A stretch of 64,000 bases of DNA from Coleofasciculus sp937127375 (GCA_040218875.1 JAVJQP010000122.1); one strand, 5' to 3'. Positions 52,852 to 62,238 are shown, numbered from the stretch's first letter. The notes: generated by a model from the letters alone, not told the origin. A program made the numbers and translations.

Positions 52852-54006
52852 TTAATTCCAGGCTGACTTTTTACTATTTTCAGGCTTCACATTAAGTTTC
52901 GGAGTTTGGGCAAGCTTAGGAATGACATAGTGAAATATCTTACTAATTACTTCCTTGAATTTAATTGCCATTTTTTTGTTTTTGATATCTTCTAATGTAA
53001 TTATTTCTTTGATATTGGGCGACTGGTTTTTCTCCCAATCGTATCGGGGTATGTGAAGCTTTAAAAATAACCCTAACATACTTTTTAAAATCAATAGATA
53101 AACGCTCGGACGTATCCAAGGAGTGATTAAATCGAATTGGATCGCTTTATATAGCCAGAATAGAGTCGTTTTATGATCTTTTGAAGAATAGCTTTGGTGA
53201 GCAAAGTAGATATATAAGCTACTACTAGAAAACCCATAAATAGCCGTCCTTATTTCGGGATGCTTTTGTCGCACAGATTGCATAACCAAAGTGTGGGACT
53301 TCGCCATTTTGGTATAATCACGAGACATACTATTGGTCATCTTGCGATAACCAACCAGAAATTCTGGGACAACTCGAAATTGGTAAACCTCAGCAATACT
53401 CAGGTAAAGATCCCAATCTTCACATCCCTGAGCATCCTGTTCTTTAAATTGGCAGTTATACCCCCCAATTTGCTCAAAACAATCTCGATGAATCATGGAG
53501 GAGCTAGCATTACCGATAAAATTGTGACACACTAAGGTAACGTAAACCTCTCCCTCAATTTTGGCAGCCCGAAAGATACCCGTGGGTACATCATCTTGAT
53601 CAATATCCACAGACCAAGAATAGACTAATCCTACCGAGGGATCAGATTCAAGAAAACATTGAACTTGCTTTTCCAGATTTTCGGGATACCAAATATCATC
53701 CGCATCGATGGGAGCAATAAATTCACCCTGAGACGTCTCAATCCCTAAATTCCGGGCGGCGGCGACTCCAGCATTTTTCTGGTGTAACACGATTACCCGT
53801 TTATCGTGTTGGGCAATCGATTTAATAATTTCAGGAGTTCGATCCTGGGAACCATCATCGACAACTAAAACCTCCAGGTTCTGATACGTTTGAGAGAGAA
53901 CGGATTTTAGCGTCTTTTCAATAAAGGCTTCGGCGTTATAGGCGGGAATAATCACCGAAACTAAGGGTAAGGTAGAAGCGGCGCGATCGCTGTTCATGGT
54001 TGTCAT
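52852..54006 (-). CDS. family 2 glycosyltransferase
   Basis: VSVIIPAYNAEAFIEKTLKS, EVLVVDDGSQDRTPEI, GEFIAPIDADDIWYPENL (DxD within IDADD) and EDWDLYLSIAEVY make a standard inverting GT-A enzyme of 384 residues. The C-terminal 120 residues are basic and AT-richer (FKEVISKIFHYVIPKLA). I chose the ATG that overlaps the galE stop (ATGA); the frame is open far upstream but only inside galE. Translational coupling to galE suggests that it uses the epimerised sugar. Confidence 0.9.
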   Translation of the reverse strand: MTTMNSDRAASTLPLVSVIIPAYNAEAFIEKTLKSVLSQTYQNLEVLVVDDGSQDRTPEIIKSIAQHDKRVIVLHQKNAGVAAARNLGIETSQGEFIAPIDADDIWYPENLEKQVQCFLESDPSVGLVYSWSVDIDQDDVPTGIFRAAKIEGEVYVTLVCHNFIGNASSSMIHRDCFEQIGGYNCQFKEQDAQGCEDWDLYLSIAEVYQFRVVPEFLVGYRKMTNSMSRDYTKMAKSHTLVMQSVRQKHPEIRTAIYGFSSSSLYIYFAHQSYSSKDHKTTLFWLYKAIQFDLITPWIRPSVYLLILKSMLGLFLKLHIPRYDWEKNQSPNIKEIITLEDIKNKKMAIKFKEVISKIFHYVIPKLAQTPKLNVKPENSKKSAWN

Positions 54007-55115
54007 GACTTTTTGGGTTGCTGCTGAAACTGTATACCAGATGCCCCAGATGCACCAATGCAAGGCTGAACCATTTGTTTCTCTAGCCAACCGTGGCGGT
54101 GTTGATGCCAATGCCAAGCATGGGTGATCATATCCTTGAGTGCTGGGTATTGGGGCTGCCAACCTAAAACCTGCTTGGCTTTTTCTCCACTGCTGACTAG
54201 CACAGGGGGATCTCCTGGGCGGCGATCGCACTCAATCACGGGGATCGGTTGTTGGGTTACACTCCTGGCGGTTTCAATCACTTGTTTGACGGAGAAACCT
54301 TTGCCACTCCCCAGGTTGAAAATTTCACTTTCATCGGTTTGCAAGAGGCGAGTTAATCCCAGCAAGTGCGCCTGGGCGATATCAATAACATGAACATAGT
54401 CTCGAATACAAGTACCATCTGGGGTGGGATAATCGGTACCAAACACGGAAATGGATTCTCGCCGCCCTAAGGCACTCCACAACACAGAGGGAATCAGATG
54501 AGGTTCTGGGTTATGATCTTCTCCCAAGCGTCCCGTCGGATCTGCCCCAGCCGCATTGAAGAAGCGGAAACAAATATACTTTAACCCATAAGCCGCGTCA
54601 AAATCAGCCAGCATTTTCTCGACCATCAATTTACTACTGCCATAGGGATTGATGGGAGTTTGGGGTTGTTCTTCCGTAATCGGTAATGACTCCGGGATGC
54701 CATAGGTGGCACAAGTTGATGAAAAGACTAGCTTTTTCACCGAAGCCGCCACCATCGCCTCCAGCAGCGTCAGGGTTCCCGCCACATTGTTACAGTAATA
54801 CTTGGCTGGGTTGGCGAAGGATTCCCCTACATAGGCAGAGGCGGCAAAGTGGATAACGGCTGTGATAGAGTGAGTGGCAAATACTCGATCCAATAAGGCG
54901 CGATCGCTGATACTCCCCTCAATTAAGGGAACCTGCAAAATATTGGTCACGAAATCTCGATGTCCGCAGGTTAGATTATCCAGAATAACCACTTGATAAC
55001 CCGCCTGCTTTAAGGCTTGCACTGTATGAGACCCAATATATCCAGCTCCCCCTGTAACCAGGAGGGTTGGTGTCGGTTTAGATGCAGTAGCCCACGTTTT
55101 ATTTTGTTGATTCAC
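54003..55115 (-). CDS. galE: UDP-glucose 4-epimerase
   Basis: Interconverts UDP-glucose and UDP-galactose (or the N-acetyl forms). LLVTGGAGYIGSHTVQAL binds NAD, VIHFAASAYVGES follows, LVFSSTCATYGIPE carries the catalytic Ser/Thr and YGSSKLMVEKML the Tyr-x-x-x-Lys. FRFFNAAGADPTGRLGE and CIRDYVHVIDIAQAHLLGL are the family's sugar-binding blocks. The protein is about 30 residues longer than the E. coli enzyme, mainly through a 15-residue N-terminal lead and a tail. It is the first gene of the minus-strand glycan run. Confidence 0.94.
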   Translation of the reverse strand: MNQQNKTWATASKPTPTLLVTGGAGYIGSHTVQALKQAGYQVVILDNLTCGHRDFVTNILQVPLIEGSISDRALLDRVFATHSITAVIHFAASAYVGESFANPAKYYCNNVAGTLTLLEAMVAASVKKLVFSSTCATYGIPESLPITEEQPQTPINPYGSSKLMVEKMLADFDAAYGLKYICFRFFNAAGADPTGRLGEDHNPEPHLIPSVLWSALGRRESISVFGTDYPTPDGTCIRDYVHVIDIAQAHLLGLTRLLQTDESEIFNLGSGKGFSVKQVIETARSVTQQPIPVIECDRRPGDPPVLVSSGEKAKQVLGWQPQYPALKDMITHAWHWHQHRHGWLEKQMVQPCIGASGASGIQFQQQPKKS

Positions 55116-55367
55116 TGGGTTCTGGACTAGAAATATTATCGCTTTTTACCATACATTAGGTGCTGATTAATGTATTAGGGACAACTTCATCAAATCTTCA
55201 CACTAATCCTCAAATTATCAGGTTCTGATGAAGAATTTATGAAGTTAATTCATTAAATGTGATGCATAAGGCTCTCAGTTCTGGGAAATATAACAATCTA
55301 GGATAAAATCCTGTCAGAGGGAAATCCCGTATTTTTACCTAAACCCCAGGTGCGTCCCATTATTGCC

Positions 55368-57806
55368 ATGGAAAACTCAGCCTACGAGTATCAAGTTGGG
55401 GGTTGTCTCCCCATTGATGCTCCTACCTACGTGGTTCGACAAGCTGACAATCAACTCTACGAAGCGCTGAAAGCTGGCGAGTTCTGTTATGTTCTCAACT
55501 CCCGCCAGATGGGGAAGTCTAGCTTGCGGGTTCGCACGATGCAGCGCCTGAAGCAGGTGGGGATTGCCTGCGCTGCGGTTGATCTGACCGCGATCGGATG
55601 CCAAAATATTACCCTAGAACAGTGGTACGCGGGTATTGTCTACACCTTGGCTGGCAGCTTTGATCTCATGGATGCCAGTGAACTGGAAGCTTGGTGGTCC
55701 ACGCGCAAGCATCTCTCGATCGTACAACGGTTTGGCACATTTTTTGATGAGGTATTACTTCAAGCAATCCCGCAAAACTTAGTCATCTTTTTCGATGAAA
55801 TCGATAACGTTCTCCGCTTAAATTTTCCGGTCGATGATTTTTTCGCCTCAATCAAATCTTGCCATAGTCAGCGAGCCACTAATCCTAACTATCAACGCCT
55901 CACGTTTGCTTTGCTCGGTGTTGCCACACCCTCTGATCTGATTCAAGATAAATACTGCACCCCATTCAATATTGGTCAGGCAATTGAACTTTCCGGATTT
56001 AAACTCGAAGACGTTCAACCTTTAGTGCAGGGATTAGTGGGAAAAGTCAGTCATCCCGATTTGATTCTCCAAGAAATTTTAGCCTGGACAGGAGGTCAAC
56101 CATTTCTCACCCAAAAGCTGTGTAAAATAGTTCATCAACAGGTTGAGACGCCAAGACATTACACCCAAACCGGAGAGATACGGCAACCTAGCCTGCTACA
56201 GAGAATTTATCCTGGACTAAATCTTAAATCGAAAACATCAGCTTGGGTCAAAAAAATCATTCAAACCCAAGTCATTGAAAATTGGGAAGCTTTTGATGAA
56301 CCCGAACATCTAAGAACGATCCGCAATCGCTTGCTCAAATGTGGACAGCGTCATCCGGAAATTATTTATATCTACCAGCAAATTTTACAAGATGGACAAA
56401 TTACGGCGAATGACAGTCGTCCCCAAATGGAATTGCGGTTGACTGGATTAGTGGTCAAGCAGAATAGTCAACTCCGAGTCTATAACCCGATTTACAAGTC
56501 TGTCTTTAGTGAACAGTGGGTGCAGCAGATTCTTCCTAGTCTACCTCAACCTGTTTCCTTCGCGAAACAAAATCACGAGGGAGAGCTTGACTTAGACACC
56601 CTAGCCGAACGTCTCTACAAACACTTAATAGACTGCTTACAACGGGAATCTCCGGAGCAAATGATTGAGCGTTTCCATCAGTTGTTTATCCATGGAATCG
56701 ACTATTCCGATCCAAAAATTCTAGATATACTTTACAGAATTACCGCCTCTAGACGAGCAGATCAAGAGTTTAAATATATCATTTATCGCTGCTGTCACAT
56801 TCTGGTGAACCGTTGGCAAATGACGCCTCAAGAAAATATGGCGATCAACAAGTTGCTGGATCTGTTCCAAATTAGCCACCAGCGCACCTCTAGCCGTTTG
56901 CGACAACTGGTACAAACCTTTATTAATTCCGAAGAGTATCGAGCCTTAGAACGTCTTAGGGTAGTGGTGGATGAGCCAACCTCTACAGAAAAGTCTTCTA
57001 AATGGGAACGGAAGAAATTAGCTGAGTTAATTGGGCGATATCCATTCTTATTTTCCTATTGTCTATTGAGTCAAGACTGTTCCGAGGAAGCTCAGCAAAC
57101 CATCCAAAAACTGCAAGCGGAAAAACAGCAACAGTTGGAAGACGAACTGTGGCAGTATGCAACCTATCTAGTAAAGGAAAGCGTATCCCCTACTAGAATG
57201 AGAAAGCCGTTGGTAAAAAATCCTACCCTATTGGATGATGACGAATTGCATCTGGCACTGCGGCAGTTTGGCGGAAAAGCTAAGAATTCCTATGCCTACT
57301 GTGAGGCACAAAATTTTCTACACCGCACATTTAAAACGCCTTCATATTCTCTCTTTAAAGACAATTTATATCAGTATATCATTGCATCAATTGATCCCAG
57401 CTATGGACAACATTATTTTTATGGATTGTTAAATAAACACCTGGCGAATACGCTAACTGAATATAATCAGAATAAACTGGACAAATTCCTGATCAAGAAA
57501 ACATGCAGCCAGTTGTTTAATTTACTCATCGTCGAAAGTCCAGAAAAACCAGAACATTATTGGTTTGATGATTTAGTGGTTAATCTTGGTTCGCTACAAA
57601 TGACAGTTTTGCTGCTTAAACTGGTTTTGTTGTCTCCATCCGAAATTCGCCCCGACCTGGAAAAGCGCATGGCTATTTTATTCAATCACTATGAATCAAA
57701 ACCGATGGGAGATATTCCTTCTCTGGTTAAATCGATGGAAAATTTAAATGTTGCTTTTGTGGTCAATTTTGGCTTCAGAGATTTTTCATTGCTTAATAAG
57801 TATTAA
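55368..57806 (+). CDS. AAA_35-like ATPase with a novel helical C-terminal region
   Basis: The N-terminal 390 residues are the AAA-like domain common in cyanobacterial STAND-type proteins: YEYQVGGCLPIDAPTYVVRQ, VLNSRQMGKSSLRVRTM (P-loop), LVIFFDEIDNVLRL (Walker B), LTFALLGVATPSDL and LAWTGGQPFLTQKLC. Such domains are normally followed by WD40 or TIR/effector modules. Here about 400 helical residues follow (YIIYRCCHILVNRWQMTPQE, LAELIGRYPFLFSYCLLSQD, HYFYGLLNKHLANTL), with no repeat pattern I know. I chose the ATG matching the usual family start over a GTG six codons upstream. It is a possible signal-dependent ATPase with an uncharacterised effector. Confidence 0.85.
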   Translation: MENSAYEYQVGGCLPIDAPTYVVRQADNQLYEALKAGEFCYVLNSRQMGKSSLRVRTMQRLKQVGIACAAVDLTAIGCQNITLEQWYAGIVYTLAGSFDLMDASELEAWWSTRKHLSIVQRFGTFFDEVLLQAIPQNLVIFFDEIDNVLRLNFPVDDFFASIKSCHSQRATNPNYQRLTFALLGVATPSDLIQDKYCTPFNIGQAIELSGFKLEDVQPLVQGLVGKVSHPDLILQEILAWTGGQPFLTQKLCKIVHQQVETPRHYTQTGEIRQPSLLQRIYPGLNLKSKTSAWVKKIIQTQVIENWEAFDEPEHLRTIRNRLLKCGQRHPEIIYIYQQILQDGQITANDSRPQMELRLTGLVVKQNSQLRVYNPIYKSVFSEQWVQQILPSLPQPVSFAKQNHEGELDLDTLAERLYKHLIDCLQRESPEQMIERFHQLFIHGIDYSDPKILDILYRITASRRADQEFKYIIYRCCHILVNRWQMTPQENMAINKLLDLFQISHQRTSSRLRQLVQTFINSEEYRALERLRVVVDEPTSTEKSSKWERKKLAELIGRYPFLFSYCLLSQDCSEEAQQTIQKLQAEKQQQLEDELWQYATYLVKESVSPTRMRKPLVKNPTLLDDDELHLALRQFGGKAKNSYAYCEAQNFLHRTFKTPSYSLFKDNLYQYIIASIDPSYGQHYFYGLLNKHLANTLTEYNQNKLDKFLIKKTCSQLFNLLIVESPEKPEHYWFDDLVVNLGSLQMTVLLLKLVLLSPSEIRPDLEKRMAILFNHYESKPMGDIPSLVKSMENLNVAFVVNFGFRDFSLLNKY

Positions 57807-57825
57807 ATGTGAATTTACTGTTTCT

Positions 57826-57850
57826 TGACAAATGACCAATGACCAATCAC
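57826..57850. repeat. CCAATGA heptamer array
   Basis: Three units of ACAAATGACCAATGACCAAT type following the AAA_35 gene. Confidence 0.7.
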
Positions 57851-57924
57851 TATAATCGTCTACAAAGAATCCAACGCAACTCTAAAGGTGGTCTTGCCTG
57901 ATTTAAAAATAACCCCTCCTTTAG

Positions 57925-58194
57925 ATGAAAATGCTCAGATTTAGTCAACAATTTATGCAAGTTCTAGGACAGCAGATACTGGAAGACAGCCTTCATCGCC
58001 AGCAATATTTCCTCCGTCAAACGATTGACACACTCAACGCCCAAAATGAGCAGTTAAATCAAGACTTGGAACGGGCAAAGACGTTACCCTTAGAGATTGT
58101 CAATCAGGTTCTCCAAGCGGAAGCGGTGCAATATATTCCCAATCTGGATGACTATATTGAGCAAGAAATACTCAAGCGCAAAAATCAGGACTAA
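57925..58194 (+). CDS. small coiled-coil hypothetical protein
   Basis: An 89-residue, almost entirely helical product: FSQQFMQVLGQQILEDSLHR, TIDTLNAQNEQLNQDLERA and AVQYIPNLDDYIEQEILKRK. The middle is a good coiled coil. It follows the AAA_35 gene after 118 bases on the same strand and could be an accessory. No family recognised. Confidence 0.55.
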   Translation: MKMLRFSQQFMQVLGQQILEDSLHRQQYFLRQTIDTLNAQNEQLNQDLERAKTLPLEIVNQVLQAEAVQYIPNLDDYIEQEILKRKNQD

Positions 58195-58296
58195 ATGGTA
58201 ATTTGTCGTGGTTTGATACAGCAAAAATTATGGAATAGATTTTGCTATTTAATCGGACGCACATCAGTCATTGGTGTCAACTTAAGCCAAAACCCC

Positions 58297-58335
58297 CTCT
58301 CCCCCAACCCCTCTCCCACCGGGGGAGAGGGGAGC
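58297..58335. repeat. CCCCTCTCCC/GGGGAGAGGGG hairpin
   Basis: A near-perfect stem of about 10 bases (58308-58332) preceded by CCCCCTCTCCCCCAA. It sits between the convergent small-protein gene and the broken gene to the right. Confidence 0.65.
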
Positions 58336-58349
58336 AAGTACGCCCTGAC

Positions 58350-59075
58350 TCACAGCCTTTGACCCAGAATCCATCGCAGTTCCACCACGGATTTTTCTGC
58401 TGAGGAAACTAATATATCACCCCCGGTTGCCCAGTTGCAAAATTGCTCCGTTAAGGTTCCCGTCTCTGGTGATTGATGTTCGCGTTCATAGTCTAAAAAA
58501 GATTCATTATAAATGAGTTGAAGGGGTAATCATTTCATCGCACTCGCTAAGTCTTGCGGGGTAAAAAAAGAAGTCAATTGGAGTTGATAAATATGTCGAG
58601 TTAACGGATCAGGTTCATAATCGTCTTGACATAAAAAAATAGCAAACAGTAAGAGTCCTCCTGAACAGAGAACATCGCACATTTTGACTAAAAATAATCG
58701 CAGTTGCTCAACAATTGATGCAGCCAGTATTGATGTTTTGAACTTATATCCCTCATTCGTGGGTTGGGATGGTTCGTACTTCAGACGCAATTTGCTATGG
58801 GGAGAAATACGAAATCCCTCGACTATATTCTTGGCAATCATTTGACCCACTTGCTGCAATTGTTCCTGGCTAAAACGAGAATCAATCGCCTGAAACAGCG
58901 CCCCTATACGCCAGATATAATACTCGGTTAATGCTGGGATACAAGGCATGATCATTTCGCCATTTGCTAACACCGATTGCATAAAATCCTCAAACAGGGT
59001 TTTCTGAAGAATGCCAAGATCGGTGACAATAGGCGGTGGTGGATTCTGGGGGGGTGGGTTGTCAGAGGTGATCAT
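58350..59075 (-). pseudogene. hypothetical cyanobacterial gene interrupted by an in-frame TGA
   Basis: The first 181 codons (ILQKTLFEDFMQSVLANGEM, YYIWRIGALFQAIDSRFSQE, LRLFLVKMCDVLCSGGLLLF) end at TGA (58530-58532). The same frame then continues for 59 sense codons: LQLIYNESFLDYEREHQ, TLTEQFCNWATGGDILVSSA and EKSVVELRWILGQRL before TGA at 58350. The continuation has protein-like composition and no start codon of its own, so the gene most likely suffered one nonsense change; an intact product would have about 241 residues. A truncated 181-residue protein could still be made. Family unknown. Confidence 0.65.
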
Positions 59076-59154
59076 TGCTCATCGGTGCTAGGCTATTTGT
59101 CTATCCACTCTTTAAGCTTAAGCAAGCTCAAGCTTACTACCTACATTAAGGTTT

Positions 59155-59172
59155 AACCCGTTTTAACGGGTT
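59155..59172. repeat. AACCCG-TTTTAA-CGGGTT hairpin
   Basis: A small perfect hairpin in the 184-base gap between the alpha/beta hydrolase gene and the start of the broken gene, near AAGCTTAAGCAAGCTCAAGC. It may end transcription of the hydrolase gene. Confidence 0.5.
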
Positions 59173-59259
59173 TGAGCTTTAAGAGGAGAACTTGAGTTCA
59201 GGGCTTAAGGAGCGTGCCATTCCACCTAACACCGTTTTGGCGCAAAAATGTCCGAATCT

Positions 59260-60156
59260 TTAACAATTTTTAATCACCCAGGATTTTAGGAGTTCATTCA
59301 CTTGGTCGGGAACCTCATCATGGGGACAATGACCCGCTTGGAGATAGTATTCTGTCAGTTGAGGATAATACTGACGGAACTTTGCTCCCCGTTCTTTGGC
59401 ATTCATCCAGGGATCACCTTCTCCCCACAAGAGTAAGAGGGGACAGCGTAATTGGGAAAGTAGCACATCGATTTTTTCCCCTTGGGGCGATTTGAAGACT
59501 GACGCGAAGACTTTATGCGCTCCGCGATCGCACGAGGGACGATAGATATCATCTACCAGTTGGTCGGTAATAGCGCTGTGATCTAAATAAACTTGCTTGA
59601 GGGTTCTGCGAATGATCGCCCGTCGCCGTAGGTACTGAAACAGAAGGAAACTCGCCCAAGGTTGCAATAAGAGCGATCGCGTCATGTTCTTGAATCCCTT
59701 TCGCCCTGAATTCGAGGACTCTGGAACTTTCGTCTCGGTAAACGGACCGGCACTATTGAGCAACACCACTCCCGCAGCAGAATCAGGACGTTGCGCCGCG
59801 ACACACAGCGCACAATAGCCGCCTAAGGAGTTCCCTGCCAATACCACAGGCTGACCAATCACCTGAGTAATAAAATCATGCAACTGATCGCGCCACAACT
59901 CACCGCTATATTGCCAGTCTGGTTTAGCCGATCGCCCAAATCCCAATAGGTCAATTGCCCAAACTTCAAAGTCTTGTTGGAGTTCAGCGATATTCTTGCG
60001 CCAGTGATCCGTCGATGCACCAAATCCATGGATCAGTAACAGAGGAGGATGATGCGATCGCTTCTCACCCGCTTTGACGTAGTAAATGGACTGTCCTCGC
60101 CACTGCCAATAGATGCCAGGAATAGTAGCCGTTGCTGCAACGGGGGTCGCCTGCAT
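59260..60156 (-). CDS. alpha/beta-fold hydrolase
   Basis: A 298-residue hydrolase: LLLIHGFGASTDHWRKNI (oxyanion loop), AIDLLGFGRSAKPDW, VLAGNSLGGYCAL with the nucleophile Ser, LLLWGEGDPWMNAK with the acid Asp and LQAGHCPHDEVPDQV with the His. All triad residues are present. This is the chloroperoxidase/epoxide-hydrolase-like superfamily common in cyanobacteria and plastids (relatives include pheophytinase-like and acyl-ester hydrolases); substrate cannot be read from the sequence. There is no signal peptide, so it is cytosolic. Confidence 0.9.
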   Translation of the reverse strand: MQATPVAATATIPGIYWQWRGQSIYYVKAGEKRSHHPPLLLIHGFGASTDHWRKNIAELQQDFEVWAIDLLGFGRSAKPDWQYSGELWRDQLHDFITQVIGQPVVLAGNSLGGYCALCVAAQRPDSAAGVVLLNSAGPFTETKVPESSNSGRKGFKNMTRSLLLQPWASFLLFQYLRRRAIIRRTLKQVYLDHSAITDQLVDDIYRPSCDRGAHKVFASVFKSPQGEKIDVLLSQLRCPLLLLWGEGDPWMNAKERGAKFRQYYPQLTEYYLQAGHCPHDEVPDQVNELLKSWVIKNC

Positions 60157-60478
60157 GGTTCTCGATAATGTTAAGTAACGTTAACTAATCTTAATATAGC
60201 GTAAGCGTTAAGGAATGGGGGCGGACGAATCTAATAAGTATTCAAAAGAGCGATCGCGCTCTACTGGGCTGCTGCAAACACCTGATCAACAGTCAGCTTT
60301 AGGTTAGATAAGCTTCTGTTAAAACCAAAAATTACAGTTCGAGAAAATTTACTTACTGCGATCGCTGCCATTCAATCACGCTGCGGATTCTACAACTACG
60401 AAATAGCTCAATACTAACCAACATTAACTAAATGTAAATGATACAATAGAAGGGCAAATAAGTCAAATAAATATTTAC
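60157..60478. other. 322-base divergent intergenic region
   Basis: Lies between divergent genes. It has two GCGATCGC octamers (about 60250 and 60359) and AT-rich stretches near both starts, which suit promoters. No ORF, repeat array or RNA gene seen. Confidence 0.5.
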
Positions 60479-60943
60479 ATGAGTGACAACAAGTTTGATT
60501 TCGATCAACGTGGAGCAACCATCGGTGTTAATGTCGCTAGCGAAAACAGCAATATTAAATTCATTCAACATGCCAAGCAGAATATCAACATCTCCGAGCA
60601 GGATCTTGCGGAAGCTGCCCAAAAGATTGAAGCTCTGCTGAATCAACTCGCTCAAACCTATCCCCCTACATCCGAACCCCAACAACAGATCTTTATCCAA
60701 AAATTATTAGCACGGCTTGAATCTACTCCTAACCTCATAAAAGTTATTCTAGCAGGTGGCATTGAAGGACTGAAAATTCTCTATCCCCCTGCCGGAATTC
60801 CTGTTGAAATCTCCCGCCGAATTTTAGAACTTATCGTGGCTGATAACTATCGCCAAGGACACATTGGAGGCGCCCAAGTCCGCCAAATGCTCAACTTCTC
60901 ATCCCGTAAATGTGTCATTTTACGTTATTTAGTTACATATTAA
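60479..60943 (+). CDS. hypothetical protein with probably truncated UPF0175-like end
   Basis: A 154-residue product. The N-terminus has beta-like DFDQRGATIGVNVASENSN and IKFIQHAKQNINISEQDLAE, a type seen in cyanobacterial proteins next to effector or NTPase genes. A helix pair (LAQTYPPTSEPQQQIFIQKL and LIKVILAGGIEGLKILYPPA) follows. The last 35 residues (LIVADNYRQGHIGGAQVRQM, LNFSSR) resemble the start of UPF0175 antitoxin-like domains, but after SSR the sequence becomes unrelated (KCVILRYLVTY) and stops. The end is probably a truncation. Function unknown. Confidence 0.6.
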   Translation: MSDNKFDFDQRGATIGVNVASENSNIKFIQHAKQNINISEQDLAEAAQKIEALLNQLAQTYPPTSEPQQQIFIQKLLARLESTPNLIKVILAGGIEGLKILYPPAGIPVEISRRILELIVADNYRQGHIGGAQVRQMLNFSSRKCVILRYLVTY

Positions 60944-61109
60944 ACTACAAAGAGTGGGGGATTGAGTCAATATTCGGCTATCTCTACTCGCCAAATCGGG
61001 TGATTGGTCTGATAATTGTTGAGTAATATAAAGAAAAAGCTAAAATAGGGAACTGTATCCGAGCCACTATTTTTTTGTAAACACTAGAACGAGAGGGAGA
61101 AGCCTAGCC

Positions 61110-61397
61110 GTGTCTGTGGAAACGATTGAAAAGCGTTCAACATCAACCGTTCGGAAACCCGCACCTCGCTATCGTGTTTTGCTCCACAATGATGATTTCA
61201 ACCCGATGGAATATGTGGTGCAAGCCTTGATACAGACGGTGCCGAGTCTGACTCAGCCGCAAGCGGTCAATATTATGATGGAAGCGCATAACTCAGGAAT
61301 TGCGCTAGTCATTACCTGCGCTTTGGAACATGCAGAGTTCTATTGTGAAACGTTGAAGAATCAGGGCTTGACCAGTACGATTGAACCGGATGAATAG
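61110..61397 (+). CDS. clpS: ATP-dependent Clp protease adaptor ClpS
   Basis: Delivers N-degron substrates to ClpAP/ClpCP. APRYRVLLHNDDFNPMEYVV carries the N-end-rule binding residues (N-D-D, with Met in the gate region), and QAVNIMMEAHNSGIALVITC and ALEHAEFYCETLKNQGL complete the fold, including the His of HAEFY. GTG start preceded by GAGAGGGAG. Length 95 is normal. Confidence 0.96.
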   Translation: MSVETIEKRSTSTVRKPAPRYRVLLHNDDFNPMEYVVQALIQTVPSLTQPQAVNIMMEAHNSGIALVITCALEHAEFYCETLKNQGLTSTIEPDE

Positions 61398-61473
61398 GGA
61401 AACGTAAGTCCTGAAGATTTTAAGACAAAACCTCCCGAAATTAGCTCAATACCCAGCATCTGTACGGCTGGGT

Positions 61474-62238
61474 TTGTTTGTTATTACCCTAGGGCTATTT
61501 TGGTTACCGTTAGCTACGCCAATCTACCTTTTAGTCGATGACTCAAACCTAGTCACCATTCTCACGATGGCGCTATTGTTTGGGGAATTTTTAGGGCTAC
61601 TGCAAGTCTGGGGACGGTTCGTTTATGGAGAACCTCAACTGTTAAAGCAGTATGGGTTATACTCCTCTCGGCGCAATGGAATAGACTTGCTCAATGGGTT
61701 AAGTATTGGGCTGTTGTTTACCCTAAGTTTGTTTGCGTTAGAGGGGGGATTAGGCTGGCTAACATTTCAACATCCTCCGGAACCATTGGGGCGGATTATT
61801 TTAGAAGGATTGGTTAGCGCCCTGGGTATTGGCTTAGCGGAGGAGTTAGTCTTTCGGGGTTGGTTATTGGATGAGTTGGAACGAGACTATTCTCCTCAAC
61901 TATCTCTTTGGGCAGATGCGCTAATTTTTGCCACACTGCATTTTCTCAAACCCCTCGCAGAAATTATTCGCACGTTACCAGGATTTCCCGGATTAGTGCT
62001 GTTGGGATTAACCTTAGTTTGGGCAAAACGAGGACAAGGGCGTTTGGGTTTACCCATTGGGTTACATGCTGGGTTGGTTTGGGGCTATTACATGATTAAT
62101 GTGGGACAATTGGTGCAGTATTCGGGTCAAGTGTCTCCTTGGATAACTGGAGTAGATGGTAACCCGATCGCGGGAGTCATGGGGTTAGCCTTCTTGATGG
62201 TGCTAGCTGTGTGGATCAGGGCGCGGGCTGTGAATTAA
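61474..62238 (+). CDS. CPBP-family intramembrane metalloprotease
   Basis: A polytopic membrane protein of the CAAX protease/bacteriocin-processing type. LAEELVFRGWLLDELERD supplies the E-E-x-x-x-R motif, LIFATLHFL the F-x-x-x-H motif and LPIGLHAGLVWGYY the third His. These enzymes cleave within or near membranes; cyanobacterial targets are unknown. The TTG start is probably too late: in-frame codons upstream (LRQNLPKLAQYPASVRLGL, from a CTG at 61411) look like the usual N-terminus and add 21 residues. It follows clpS closely on the same strand. Confidence 0.88.
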   Translation: MFVITLGLFWLPLATPIYLLVDDSNLVTILTMALLFGEFLGLLQVWGRFVYGEPQLLKQYGLYSSRRNGIDLLNGLSIGLLFTLSLFALEGGLGWLTFQHPPEPLGRIILEGLVSALGIGLAEELVFRGWLLDELERDYSPQLSLWADALIFATLHFLKPLAEIIRTLPGFPGLVLLGLTLVWAKRGQGRLGLPIGLHAGLVWGYYMINVGQLVQYSGQVSPWITGVDGNPIAGVMGLAFLMVLAVWIRARAVN

